53,999 nt of DNA from the NCBI GenBank assembly GCA_002869225.1, contig PKTG01000123.1, positions 1 to 53,999 on the forward strand, read 5' to 3'. The notes beneath the pieces are model-generated. The model saw nothing but the letters and a program-made list of their open reading frames with translations. It had not been told where the DNA came from and did no database searches. Position numbers and translations under genes: made by a program. Shown piece by piece: positions 8,563 through 16,598 of the stretch (position 1 is its first letter; the number at the start of each line of letters is the position of its first letter). The stretch comes from Candidatus Muiribacterium halophilum (GTDB lineage: Bacteria > Muiribacteriota > Muiribacteriia > Muiribacteriales > Muiribacteriaceae).

Positions 8563-9162
8563 TTACTGATCATTTTCACCAAGTGAAAGTCTTATGAATC
8601 TTCCGATCACAATATTTTCACCGAGTTTACCAATAGTTTCATTAAGAACATCAAGTATTGTCTTTTTATCATCTTTAACATAAGTCTGGTCCATAAGACA
8701 ATTTTCAGAATAAAACTTGTTTATTCTACCTTCAACTATTTTTTCCATTATATGTTCAGGTTTATTTTCTTTTGCAAGCTGTGCTTTAATTATCTCTTTT
8801 TCTTTTTCTATAACATCCTGAGGCACTTCTTCCTTATTTAAATAAGTAGGATTTGCAGCAGCGATATGCATAGAAATATTCTTTGCGAAATCTGTGAAAT
8901 CATCTGTTTTTGCAACAAAGTCAGTTTCACATTTTATCTCAACCATAACCCCAAGTTTTCCATTATGATGAACATATGTTCCTATCTGGCCTTCACCAGT
9001 TTCTCTACCAGCTTTTTTAGCAGCTTTTGCAAGACCTTTTTTTCTAAGGAACTCAATAGCTTTGTCAAAATCGCCCTGAGTTTCTTTTAAAGCATTCTTA
9101 CAATCCATCATACCAGCACCAGTTTTTGTTCTTAGGTCTTTAACCATAGCAGCACTAATCAT
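8563..9162 (-). CDS. tsf: Elongation factor Ts, short form
   Basis: EF-Ts reloads EF-Tu with GTP. The N-terminal UBA-like signature KDLRTKTGAGMMDCKNAL and the core motif EIKCETDFVAKTDDF are clear. At 199 residues it is the short form with one core subdomain. AAGGAGG precedes the ATG at 9162. The rpsB stop lies just upstream, inside this ribosome binding region, so translation is probably coupled. Confidence 0.96.
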   Translation of the reverse strand: MISAAMVKDLRTKTGAGMMDCKNALKETQGDFDKAIEFLRKKGLAKAAKKAGRETGEGQIGTYVHHNGKLGVMVEIKCETDFVAKTDDFTDFAKNISMHIAAANPTYLNKEEVPQDVIEKEKEIIKAQLAKENKPEHIMEKIVEGRINKFYSENCLMDQTYVKDDKKTILDVLNETIGKLGENIVIGRFIRLSLGENDQ

Positions 9163-9166
9163 ATGA

Positions 9167-9949
9167 TCAAGCCTCCTTTTCTTTTTCTACTTTATTTTCA
9201 TTTTCTTTACTTGCTTTTTCATCTTCTTTCATGTCGTCAGCAGTCTTACCTTCTTCGTTAAGCTGAACACCCTGATTTCCTTCAAGTACCGCGTTAGCTA
9301 CTATTGAAGAGAAGAGTTTGATAGCTCTTATAGCATCATCGTTTCCTGGGATTGGAACATCAACAGGTTCTGGATCCACGTTAGTATCTATGATAGCTAC
9401 TACAGGGATTCCAAGTTTTTTACATTCTTTCACTGCATTTTCTTCTCTTTTGATATCAACGATAAAAACGACATCAGGAAGTTTTTTCATATTTTTGATT
9501 CCACCAAGGAATTTTTCAAGTCTATCTTTTTCCTTAGCAATATTAACTCTTTCCTTCTTTGTATACTTCTGTATAGTTCCATCTTCTTCCATCTTTTCGA
9601 TTTCAAGAAGTCTCTGGATCCTTGATCTTATTACTCTGAAGTTAGTTAGAGTACCACCAAGCCATCTAGTGTTAACATAAAACATTCCACATCTTTCGGC
9701 TTCTGATTTTACTGCTTCTCTAGCCTGTTTCTTTGTTCCTACGAAAAGAACTGTAGCACCATCAGAAACTGCGTTTCTAACATACATATAAGCGCTTTTT
9801 GTAAGTTTAAGAGTCTTCTGAAGATCAATAATATAAATACCGTTTCTTTCGGTAAATATATAATCCTTCATTTTTGGATTCCATCTTTTGGTCTGATGAC
9901 CGAAGTGTACACCAGCTTCTAGAAGCTGTTTCATTGAAATAATTGCCAT
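9167..9949 (-). CDS. rpsB: 30S ribosomal protein S2
   Basis: The start [19 protein letters not shown] with [13 protein letters not shown], then [19 protein letters not shown] and PDVVFIVD, is the standard S2 pattern. The ATG at 9949 has AGGAGG seven bases upstream; a 64-codon open extension beyond it runs through the leader hairpin and is rejected. The protein has 260 residues with a charged Glu/Lys-rich tail. It is the first gene of the rpsB-tsf-pyrH-frr-uppS-cdsA-rseP cluster and is preceded by a long structured leader. Confidence 0.96.
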   Translation of the reverse strand: MAIISMKQLLEAGVHFGHQTKRWNPKMKDYIFTERNGIYIIDLQKTLKLTKSAYMYVRNAVSDGATVLFVGTKKQAREAVKSEAERCGMFYVNTRWLGGTLTNFRVIRSRIQRLLEIEKMEEDGTIQKYTKKERVNIAKEKDRLEKFLGGIKNMKKLPDVVFIVDIKREENAVKECKKLGIPVVAIIDTNVDPEPVDVPIPGNDDAIRAIKLFSSIVANAVLEGNQGVQLNEEGKTADDMKEDEKASKENENKVEKEKEA

Positions 9950-9976
9950 TTTGTTCCTCCTATTGGTTTTTGCCTC

Positions 9977-10037
9977 CCTGTTGTTCTGGCAGCGAAAGCT
10001 AACCCTACAGGCAACCACTTTCGTAAAAAACAACAGG
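9977..10037 (-). promoter_or_regulatory. Two-part hairpin in the rpsB leader
   Basis: CCTGTTGTT (9977-9985) pairs with AACAACAGG (10029-10037), and inside it CGAAAG (9993-9998) pairs with CTTTCG (10018-10023). It lies about 17 bases upstream of the rpsB Shine-Dalgarno sequence. S2 is known to autoregulate rpsB-tsf through its leader in other bacteria, so this is a reasonable candidate operator. That function is inferred from position and structure only. Confidence 0.45.
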
Positions 10038-10637
10038 TGCGTTTTGTTGAGACTCTGCTCAATCGCGTTAAATCTAACAGAAAAGCCTATAAAAAGCAAA
10101 ACCTTTTTGAACCAGTAACCAGAATAATTGCGATAAAACAAGAAGATTTGAATGTTTGATTTTAACGATTCGTGAAAAGGTTCGGAAAACTTTGTTTTCC
10201 AGATATGCTATTAAAGACTTTAAACCTTAGAAATATGTTTTGATTTTCATAGAATCTCTATATTACTTTAATCAAAACACTAAACGGTGTTAACTACAAT
10301 CCTGTTTCACTCTCCGCACGAGAATCTCTTTGGGTAAGTACTACGAGCAAAACTTCCTTGCATCCAACACACAGTGTTTTTTGAGCTAACTCTCACTCAT
10401 TAATAACCACTCAAGAAATCATCCAGAATTTCTTTTCATTATTTTCAAAAACTAAAGGCCATCCTAGCTTTACGTTTTTGAAAATTTATTGAACTCATTC
10501 CCACTACAGTCTTCGTCATAGTTTATCATAATCTAGTTTCATAGTTTTTCTTCTGTTCACTATTCACCACTCACAACTCACAGTTTCTACTCACTTTTAT
10601 CACGCAACTGCCTCATCACATTCACTTTTTGTTTATT
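10038..10637. other. Non-coding, hairpin-rich stretch upstream of rpsB
   Basis: I see no gene here. Several inverted repeats are visible: GGAAAAC-ttt-GTTTTCC (10184-10200), GTTTTGATT/AATCAAAAC (10237-10245 and 10270-10278), AACAC-aca-GTGTT (10366-10378), AAGAAAT/ATTTCTT (10413-10419 and 10428-10434), and a strong composite stem 10442-10484 (TTTTCAAAAAC-TAAAG pairing with CTTTA-GTTTTTGAAAA). Bases 10545-10610 are a low-complexity run of TCAC-rich repeats related to the 37420-37490 repeat. The rpsB promoter probably lies here or further upstream, but I cannot place it. Confidence 0.5.
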
Positions 10638-10760
10638 CAGTTAGTACTTTATCAAGGGTAGGTAAATTTCAGGCAGTTAGTATTTAATTGTATAAAGCTC
10701 ACAATTACCTGATTCTTCGAATCGCTCCGGGAACCTTTTATTCCGATCGCATACTAACTG
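10638..10760. repeat. Cloverleaf-like palindromic element with a duplicated arm
   Basis: CAGTTAGTAT (10674-10683) and ATACTAACTG (10751-10760) form a perfect 10-bp outer stem. Inside are TAATTGT/ACAATTA (10685-10691 and 10701-10707), GATTC-ttc-GAATC (10711-10723) and a weaker CGGGA/TTCCG stem (10728-10745). A second copy of the arm, CAGTTAGTAC (10638-10647), could compete for the same partner and give two mutually exclusive folds. No tRNA signature fits. It could be a structured RNA of the engB-rpsB leader or a mobile palindromic element. Confidence 0.5.
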
Positions 10761-10773
10761 CAGACGGTCTGAT

Positions 10774-10914
10774 TTAATCTGATGGTATGTTTAGTTTATC
10801 ATTCTTGTTTGTAAAAATTCCCAAATACTTCGTTATTCTCATTGACTTAACTTCCCAGTAGGCCTTCTCCGAAATGCCTTGTCTTTGTAAATTTTTTCTA
10901 AAGCTATGATTGTG
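10774..10914 (-). pseudogene. Possible coding remnant between engB and rpsB
   Basis: Between two stop codons the minus strand encodes 46 residues with a protein-like composition, including the segment SEKAYWEVKSMRITKYLGIF. There is no ATG start with a ribosome binding site and I recognise no family. It may be a decayed gene or chance. Confidence 0.2.
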
Positions 10915-10959
10915 CTAATTGATCATAGGGTTCAATTAGGATTGCCGATACATTGAAAA

Positions 10960-11523
10960 TCAAACCATTGAAAGAATGAATTTTTCAAGTTCTGTTATGT
11001 TTATCTTCTTGGTTGCAGAAACGGTTATCGAAGGATATTTGAACCCAAGCTTCTTGAATATCTCCTTCTTCCTCTGCTGCAATTTATTCTTAGGAATATT
11101 ATCCACCTTGTTTAAAATAAGCACAAAGTTCCTATGGATGCTTTTAAGCCACTCTATCATCATTATATCTATATTTGTTGGAGCGACTTTTATATCCATT
11201 ATAAGAAAGACAGTCCTGAGATGTTCACTTTCTTCAAGATACTGCTCGGTTATCTTATTGAATCTCTTTTTTTCCTTTAGAGATACTTTTGCAAATCCTG
11301 CTCCTGGTAGATCAACTATATAAAACTTATCGTTTATCTTTATAGTGTTTATACATCTTGTACATCCAGGTTTTTTACTAACTCTATTGATCTTTTTATT
11401 TGTGAGAGTGTTTATTATACTAGATTTTCCAGCATTTGATCTTCCAACAAAAGCAAACTCTGATAGATCATCCTTCTTCTCATACTTTCCCATCATATTA
11501 AACTCAATCTTATTTACCTTCAT
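10960..11523 (-). CDS. engB: Ribosome biogenesis GTP-binding protein EngB (YsxC/YihA)
   Basis: EngB is a TrmE-Era-type GTPase needed for 50S assembly. G1 is GRSNAGKSS (about residues 27-35), G3 is DLPGAGFA, G4 is NKVD and G5 is SATK. The segment between G1 and G3 reads KKPGCTRCINT where most homologues have PGRTQ. The length (187) is normal. The ATG overlaps the stop of the small upstream gene (TAATG), with GAGGG six bases upstream, so the two are translationally coupled. Confidence 0.94.
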   Translation of the reverse strand: MKVNKIEFNMMGKYEKKDDLSEFAFVGRSNAGKSSIINTLTNKKINRVSKKPGCTRCINTIKINDKFYIVDLPGAGFAKVSLKEKKRFNKITEQYLEESEHLRTVFLIMDIKVAPTNIDIMMIEWLKSIHRNFVLILNKVDNIPKNKLQQRKKEIFKKLGFKYPSITVSATKKINITELEKFILSMV

Positions 11524-11729
11524 TAAAATCCCTCATATTCTTTCTTACTTATATTGTAATATCGCAGCTTAAGAAGATTAAAACTTCTAAGCTCATACTT
11601 TGTCCTGTTGTTCTTATCAAATATTTTCTTTCTTATATGCTGACCATAACCACCACTTAAATATGGCAGCCTATCTACATCCGTCATATTCCTCAAACAC
11701 ATCTCACTTCCATAAGTCCTTATAAACAT
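11523..11729 (-). CDS. Small protein of unknown function coupled to engB
   Basis: The 68-codon frame from the ATG at 11729 ends in the TAATG that starts engB. The frame stays open upstream for 26 more codons, back to the in-frame TGA that ends the GspK-like gene at 11808. That extra stretch is protein-like (it includes TDAQVATELDDGYFRYILPDH). The ATG has no clear ribosome binding site. A CTG at 11795 does lie about eight bases after GAGGA. Three readings are possible: a small gene with a CTG start, a TGA read-through tail of the pilin-like protein, or a tail cut off by a nonsense mutation. No family recognised. Confidence 0.5.
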   Translation of the reverse strand: MFIRTYGSEMCLRNMTDVDRLPYLSGGYGQHIRKKIFDKNNRTKYELRSFNLLKLRYYNISKKEYEGF

Positions 11730-11807
11730 ATGGTCGGGTAATATATATCTAAAGTAACCATCATCAAGTTCAGTCGCGACTTGGGCGTCTGTCAGGAATT
11801 GACTTCC

Positions 11808-14243
11808 TCAGTTATCATTGTTAGAGTTTCCCAAGACTTCACGAATAGTCATAACCTTCTTGATAGTATCAAAATTTGAAAACTCTGCTGAACTGGATAT
11901 GGCATCTATTTTTTCTACGTCACAATCCCATCTTTGAGTTGTACCAGATTTTTTGGTCGGACCTATGTTAGGAACAAGCACTCCCATTGTGATCCTTTTG
12001 CAGTTAACGGTCATCTCAGGAATATACAGATCATCCTGATCATTTTCATCACCTGCTGAGAAAGATTGTTTAAACGCTCCGGTCTTAAAATTTGTAATAC
12101 CGTATAATCTTCCAACCAATCCCTCTCCTGTATTCATCCTTACAAAAGCTTTCAGTCCATCAATTCCATCATCCACGAATTTCTTCCAAATATCTTGTCT
12201 TACAATATCATCTATTTCTTTTCTATGAAGTACTCTTTCTCCGCTTTCCTTTTCAATAATAGCTCTGAGCACCTTTTCAAGAAGCTCATCAGCATAGGAA
12301 TCATCAAATTTAAGAACATCTTTGAAATAACTTTTAAGTGTTTTGTCTGGTCCATTAAAAATAGAACTAACTTCAAATGTATCCACAAGATCATCATCCG
12401 TTTCAGTGCTATCAGTCGGGTTATCAACATTAAATATAGTTCCTATAACAGAATCTCCTGATGTAAAACTTGGTTGATCTGTAAATTTAAGGTCATAATC
12501 CTCAGGATTTCCTGAAAGCAGATTCCCATAATATCTTGCAGCTTCCCAAACTGTTCCGGATTCACCTGAACCAAACGCACAGACTTCGTCGGTTCCACCA
12601 TTTGATGATCCGTTTACTTTTCTGAATAATTCAGAGTATATTTCAAACCTTATAAGGGGAATGATCTCATTTTTTGCAAATTTTCTCGGATCCGTATAAT
12701 CATTCCATATTCTCTGTTCGGATATTACATCCACATTGTTCCAGTATACACCCTGATAATATGACGGATTACTGGTTCGCCATGCTTCGTTTACATCCGG
12801 AAGAGTCTTTCCATTAACATCCATATATTCAATAGCTTTATTTGATTTATAGTTTTGTCTTACAGGTTGTGGTTTACCACCGAGATATGTAACCTCTAGT
12901 GTTCCAGATGTATGCCTCTGATTAAAATCACCAGCTATAAAAATATCCTGTTCACTATATATAATAAGATCTCGATCAGGATTGCCCCATATTACAAGTG
13001 GCACCTCTGAATATATCACCCCATTAAAATCTGAAGGTTTCAAAGACTTAGGGAGTTTGTTTTCGGAATATGGACCGAAATCATCACTATCGGATCCATC
13101 ACCCATTACAGCATGCCCTAAATCCCAGAAAACCACTTCAAATTTAGATGCACTTGGGCTGTTATCAATACCTTTATATTGATCATAGTACTTGTTGTTC
13201 TTGTATTCATGCCAGTTAGCTGTTGGAACAGTATCATCCTTTATATAGATACCTTCTCCATGTCCAGGGATACCTTTAGCAAGATTTTTATAAAAATTCT
13301 GAACTCCATCAAAATCAAGATCAAAATCTCTACCACCAGTATATTTATCTTTGAAAATCCCATTGAAAGTCTCGATCTTAAAATCTTCAGGATCATCGGA
13401 ACCCGCATTCAGAACTTCCTTAGCTTTTGTATTTGCTCTCTTAAAATCACCTATCTTTTCGTTTGTGACATCTTTCTGATCGTTGTTGATAGTTATCTTG
13501 TTGCCATCGGACTGAGCCATACAAATATATCCATCTTTTCCAGTAGATACTGAATCAATGTTTTCGATTACAAGTTCTGGTGAACTTCCACCTTCAGGCG
13601 TTCCAAGAAGTACATGTTCCTTACCATATATTTCGCCATTTGCTACATATGTCTTTTCAGAACTATCTGAAGAACCAAAACATATAAGAGCATCCTTTCC
13701 ATCATAAATAATATATTTATTAGCAAAAGCCGTTTGTACAACTGCATCTACGGCTCTAAACTTATCACCAAAACTTGCAACGGATTTAATATATAAAAAG
13801 ATCTTACTCTCATCATCGGTATCAGTGTTCGGATTATCATAAACAGGAAGAACTCCACATTTCACTTTGAAAGTTGATTTTTGACCTTCCCAAAGTTTAA
13901 TAGTCCCATTGTATTTATTATCTTTCATCTTTATATCTATATCATCGTTTCCTTTAAGGTTTATAGTAGGAGTTGGGGAAACCGCATCAGTAAAGACAAA
14001 CTTTCCATTTGTCCTTAACTCGGTCTCATCCATCTCATGTGTCTTCCACTCAAAATTATAGTTTATCTCAGAAAGAGCACAGTTTACTCCAGATTCTGCA
14101 ACAGAGGAAGCTATGTAAGATTCGCTTTCATAATCAACCATATAAGCACCCTGATCTCTGTATATCTTGACACATAGAGCAAATTCCGCGATCAGCAATG
14201 CAAAAAGCAAAGCATAAAAATATGCAAATCCTTTTTTATTCAA
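11808..14243 (-). CDS. GspK/PilX-like minor pilin with a very large C-terminal domain
   Basis: The 811-residue protein opens with NKKG followed by a hydrophobic helix (FAYFYALLFALLIAEFALCV), a prepilin-type leader. The residue five places after the glycine is Tyr, not Glu. Tip pseudopilins of the GspK type also lack Glu5, and the operon order after PilV- and PilW-like genes fits that role. The remaining ~780 residues form an acidic, Asp/Asn-rich extracellular region that I do not recognise, much longer than usual GspK or PilX. The start is a TTG at 14243 with AGGAGG upstream, overlapping the preceding gene. The stop is a TGA with the frame open beyond it for 94 codons. Confidence 0.75.
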   Translation of the reverse strand: MNKKGFAYFYALLFALLIAEFALCVKIYRDQGAYMVDYESESYIASSVAESGVNCALSEINYNFEWKTHEMDETELRTNGKFVFTDAVSPTPTINLKGNDDIDIKMKDNKYNGTIKLWEGQKSTFKVKCGVLPVYDNPNTDTDDESKIFLYIKSVASFGDKFRAVDAVVQTAFANKYIIYDGKDALICFGSSDSSEKTYVANGEIYGKEHVLLGTPEGGSSPELVIENIDSVSTGKDGYICMAQSDGNKITINNDQKDVTNEKIGDFKRANTKAKEVLNAGSDDPEDFKIETFNGIFKDKYTGGRDFDLDFDGVQNFYKNLAKGIPGHGEGIYIKDDTVPTANWHEYKNNKYYDQYKGIDNSPSASKFEVVFWDLGHAVMGDGSDSDDFGPYSENKLPKSLKPSDFNGVIYSEVPLVIWGNPDRDLIIYSEQDIFIAGDFNQRHTSGTLEVTYLGGKPQPVRQNYKSNKAIEYMDVNGKTLPDVNEAWRTSNPSYYQGVYWNNVDVISEQRIWNDYTDPRKFAKNEIIPLIRFEIYSELFRKVNGSSNGGTDEVCAFGSGESGTVWEAARYYGNLLSGNPEDYDLKFTDQPSFTSGDSVIGTIFNVDNPTDSTETDDDLVDTFEVSSIFNGPDKTLKSYFKDVLKFDDSYADELLEKVLRAIIEKESGERVLHRKEIDDIVRQDIWKKFVDDGIDGLKAFVRMNTGEGLVGRLYGITNFKTGAFKQSFSAGDENDQDDLYIPEMTVNCKRITMGVLVPNIGPTKKSGTTQRWDCDVEKIDAISSSAEFSNFDTIKKVMTIREVLGNSNNDN

Positions 14244-14916
14244 TATCTCCTCCTAAAAAAGCACCTCTTGTCTTAACATAACTAGACATCTCAAGTTCAT
14301 AACCAAGCTGTTCATCATATTGATCATCGGAAAGATCTCCAAGTTGATCTTTTTGATAAGCCTTGAACTTTATCCAGATATAAACATTATCAGGTGATAT
14401 CCCATTGTCCTCAGGTATCAAATAATCATTGTCCCTGGTTTTTTTTAGTTTATTTCTAATAAAAGCAATATCCTTTATATTTTCAGCAATAACAGTCTCT
14501 ATCTCAGAAGTATCGTTTTTTATAGTCCTTATAAGTCGTTTAAGATCGTTTTCATAAGGTTCATCCTCAAGAGAATATGAAATAGTTATATTCTTATAAT
14601 ATAAAGGTTCAGCATCTGAATAAGGATTTTCTTCAGGTTTTTTTGTATAATCAATTAGATGTTTTACTATAACCAGTTTTTCATGGACTTCACCATCGTC
14701 AATTGGAAAAACAACTTCATTAGCATCTCTAAGATCATTTTTAAATTTTATAAAAGTAAATCTTGCTCTATCAAGTATATTAAAGTTTTCAACTTCTTTT
14801 CTATAAGCTCTTGTACCACCTATAAAGGTATGAGCAACATATACTCCAAAAATCGCAAGTATAGCAGTTGCTATCATTATCTCTATAAAAGTAAAACCTT
14901 TTCTTTTATGGGTCAT
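14236..14916 (-). CDS. PilW/GspJ-like minor pseudopilin
   Basis: The leader is THKRKG followed by FTFIEIMIATAILAIFGVYV, so the cleavage glycine and Glu5 are both present. The rest (about 200 residues) resembles PilW/GspJ: an alpha helix with RARFTFIKFKNDLRDAN and then a beta-rich domain. A run of six G three bases upstream fixes the ATG at 14916 (226 residues); the longer frame to 14973 reads into the PilV-like gene. Start and upstream stop overlap as ATGA. It would be processed by a prepilin peptidase, which is not in the window. Confidence 0.85.
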   Translation of the reverse strand: MTHKRKGFTFIEIMIATAILAIFGVYVAHTFIGGTRAYRKEVENFNILDRARFTFIKFKNDLRDANEVVFPIDDGEVHEKLVIVKHLIDYTKKPEENPYSDAEPLYYKNITISYSLEDEPYENDLKRLIRTIKNDTSEIETVIAENIKDIAFIRNKLKKTRDNDYLIPEDNGISPDNVYIWIKFKAYQKDQLGDLSDDQYDEQLGYELEMSSYVKTRGAFLGGDIE

Positions 14917-15392
14917 ATTCCCCCCAGGATAGAACTGACAGAATATTTTATATCTTTCCCTCGATACTTCCAACTAACTTCAACTTTGACAAATTTCAAT
15001 TTAACATTATCTATATCAGTATTTTCAGCATTGATCTTCTGAATATCAACCGTTCTTGTATATTCTACTCCATTTACATCAGCTTTGTTCCAGTATTTGT
15101 CACCATCCTCTTTGTTTCCTGTTTTGAATGCTTCTTCAAGATAATATTTTTTATCTATTCCTGTATCTGTTGATTCATCTGAGTCAAGAAGTTCGTTAGG
15201 ATAACCCTTACAGGACTCTATAGCTTCCTGCGCAAATAGTATCGCAAGATTGTAATTACCTATTCGTTTAACGTCTCTAGCTCCGGTGAGAAACAAAGCC
15301 AGAAAAGGAATAAGTAAAGCTGATACAATAGCTAGAGTAAAAACAACCTCTATCATTGAGACACCTTTTTGTGATTTGAATATTGTTTTCAT
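14913..15392 (-). CDS. PilV/GspI-like minor pseudopilin
   Basis: The N-terminus is KSQKG followed by VSMIEVVFTLAIVSALLIPF, with the conserved Glu5. The helix continues with NYNLAILFAQEAIESCKGYP, as is common in PilV and GspI. At 159 residues the length fits. It opens the minor pilin set PilV-PilW-GspK. Upstream (15393-15641) is a 249-base non-coding gap with repeats that separates it from the larger pilin gene. Confidence 0.85.
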   Translation of the reverse strand: MKTIFKSQKGVSMIEVVFTLAIVSALLIPFLALFLTGARDVKRIGNYNLAILFAQEAIESCKGYPNELLDSDESTDTGIDKKYYLEEAFKTGNKEDGDKYWNKADVNGVEYTRTVDIQKINAENTDIDNVKLKFVKVEVSWKYRGKDIKYSVSSILGGI

Positions 15393-15542
15393 GATTTAAT
15401 TATAGCATATCTAAATTAGAATTTCTTTAAAAATCTAATTGAGTAAGGAGAGTTGAATAACTCTTGTAAACAAACCTTCAGTTTTAGTAAACGACCTTTG
15501 ATCTCGTGAATTTAAAACCTCTCACATCTCACTAAACACCTT

Positions 15543-15630
15543 GGGTCAGGCTGAGCTTTGTTAGTCTTAAGCTCGGGGTCAGCCAGACCCGGTGTTGCTC
15601 ACTAAGACTCTTTAGAGTCTATTCACTGTT
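15543..15630. repeat. Dispersed intergenic repeat (GTCTTAGTGAGCA family) with an internal inverted repeat
   Basis: On the minus strand, 15629-15596 reads as a close match to the plus strand at 37420-37453: both begin AACAGTGA, then AGA.TCTAA, and end GTCTTAGTGAGCA. The adjoining GGGTCAGGCTGAGCTT (15543-15558) pairs imperfectly with 15569-15590. This lies in the gap between two pilin genes, where I see no open frame. Confidence 0.55.
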
Positions 15631-15648
15631 TTAAAAATTTTTTAAAAC
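15628..15648 (-). terminator. Hairpin overlapping the stop codon of the larger pilin gene
   Basis: GTTTTAAA (15628-15635) and TTTAAAAC (15641-15648) form an 8-bp AT-rich stem, and the TAA stop (15642-15644) lies in the right arm. It resembles the stop-codon palindromes at mltG (1118-1152) and the DeoC-AOR gene (43925-43971). Confidence 0.4.
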
Positions 15649-16580
15649 TTAGGCTCTATCTTCAAAGCGTATCCGTTCGGAACTGCCTTCAAACCTCTTT
15701 TATCCCAGTATGTTCCGGTTGAAATATCAGTTGATGCAGAATCAAATCTGACATATATATCATGATCTATCTCTGTATTTTCAGTTGTAATCACCTGAAA
15801 TAAAACACTTTTATCCGCTTGTTCACCATTTAGACTCTGAACACCTGGCAACCCTGTTGTCTTATCTATAAGAGTAAGACTCACAGCAGATACAGGAGAA
15901 GTTGCAACTATTGGTTTAAGATATGTAGGATCAACTGTCATCCCGGTAGTGTTGAAAGCTGATAATTCGATTATACCTTCTGCTGGAGGATTTGAAGGAT
16001 CATAGCAGTTTATAAAATCAAAGTCATCTCCGTTTACATTTACACTTATCGGTGTAGCCTCGGTATCTGTCGTAGCACCAGTACCATTTCCACCTGCCGG
16101 TTTTGTAAAGAAGATCTCGAACTGATCCCCGTTATTCAGCTTATTATTAGCATTTAAATCGAGTTTAAATTCAACAGCTTTTATCCTTAGCTTCGGTTTA
16201 TAAAACAACATAATATTATCTCGATTTACAAGTTTACCAGCTGGAGAGAAAAGTTGATCGGAATATTTTCTGTCAGGCCCATAAGATATAATTATTCCAG
16301 AATCTGGAAGCAAAAGAAAAGGCGAGCCCCAGGGATCTTTTTTTACCTCTTTAATATAATTTGGTACCAACCATTCAAGACTTTCAAGTTCCTGACTTTC
16401 AGTTGTATTATACTGTAAAATCGCATCGCTTATTGTTTTCATTGTCTTTTGAGCAGTTGATAATTTTGCTTTTTCAATCATTTCACTAAGCTGTGGTAAA
16501 AGAGCGGCTACAAGTATACCGATTATGGCAACTACTATCATTAGTTCAACAAGAGAGAATGCTTTGTTTTTTAAATACAT
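15642..16580 (-). CDS. Large type IV pilin-like protein (paralogue of the 18811-19776 pilin)
   Basis: The N-terminus is LKNKA followed by FSLVELMIVVAIIGILVAALLPQL. The residue before the cleavage point is Ala rather than the usual Gly. Glu5 is present. The domain after the helix carries DPWGSP, a GspG-like motif. The C-terminal part (312 residues in all, far longer than GspG) contains DLNANNKLNNGD, a 12-residue EF-hand/dockerin-like loop with D1, N3, N5 and D12. It is clearly related to the pilin at 18811 through its whole length. Two TPR membrane protein genes lie just upstream in the same direction. Confidence 0.88.
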   Translation of the reverse strand: MYLKNKAFSLVELMIVVAIIGILVAALLPQLSEMIEKAKLSTAQKTMKTISDAILQYNTTESQELESLEWLVPNYIKEVKKDPWGSPFLLLPDSGIIISYGPDRKYSDQLFSPAGKLVNRDNIMLFYKPKLRIKAVEFKLDLNANNKLNNGDQFEIFFTKPAGGNGTGATTDTEATPISVNVNGDDFDFINCYDPSNPPAEGIIELSAFNTTGMTVDPTYLKPIVATSPVSAVSLTLIDKTTGLPGVQSLNGEQADKSVLFQVITTENTEIDHDIYVRFDSASTDISTGTYWDKRGLKAVPNGYALKIEPKF

Positions 16581-16598
16581 ATATACTCCTCTATCATT

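Noticed and set aside
9950-10141. A 64-codon in-frame extension upstream of rpsB
   Set aside because: It runs through the leader hairpin, is unlike any S2 protein, and the ATG at 9949 has a strong AGGAGG and matches the family start.
10674-10760. A tRNA-like cloverleaf in the engB-rpsB gap
   Set aside because: The outer stem is 10 bp, there is no GGTTCGAATCC-type T-loop, no D-loop GG and no plausible anticodon arm.
12195-13553. Plus-strand open frames inside the GspK-like gene
   Set aside because: They are shadows of the long minus-strand gene: no ribosome binding sites and no recognisable protein features.
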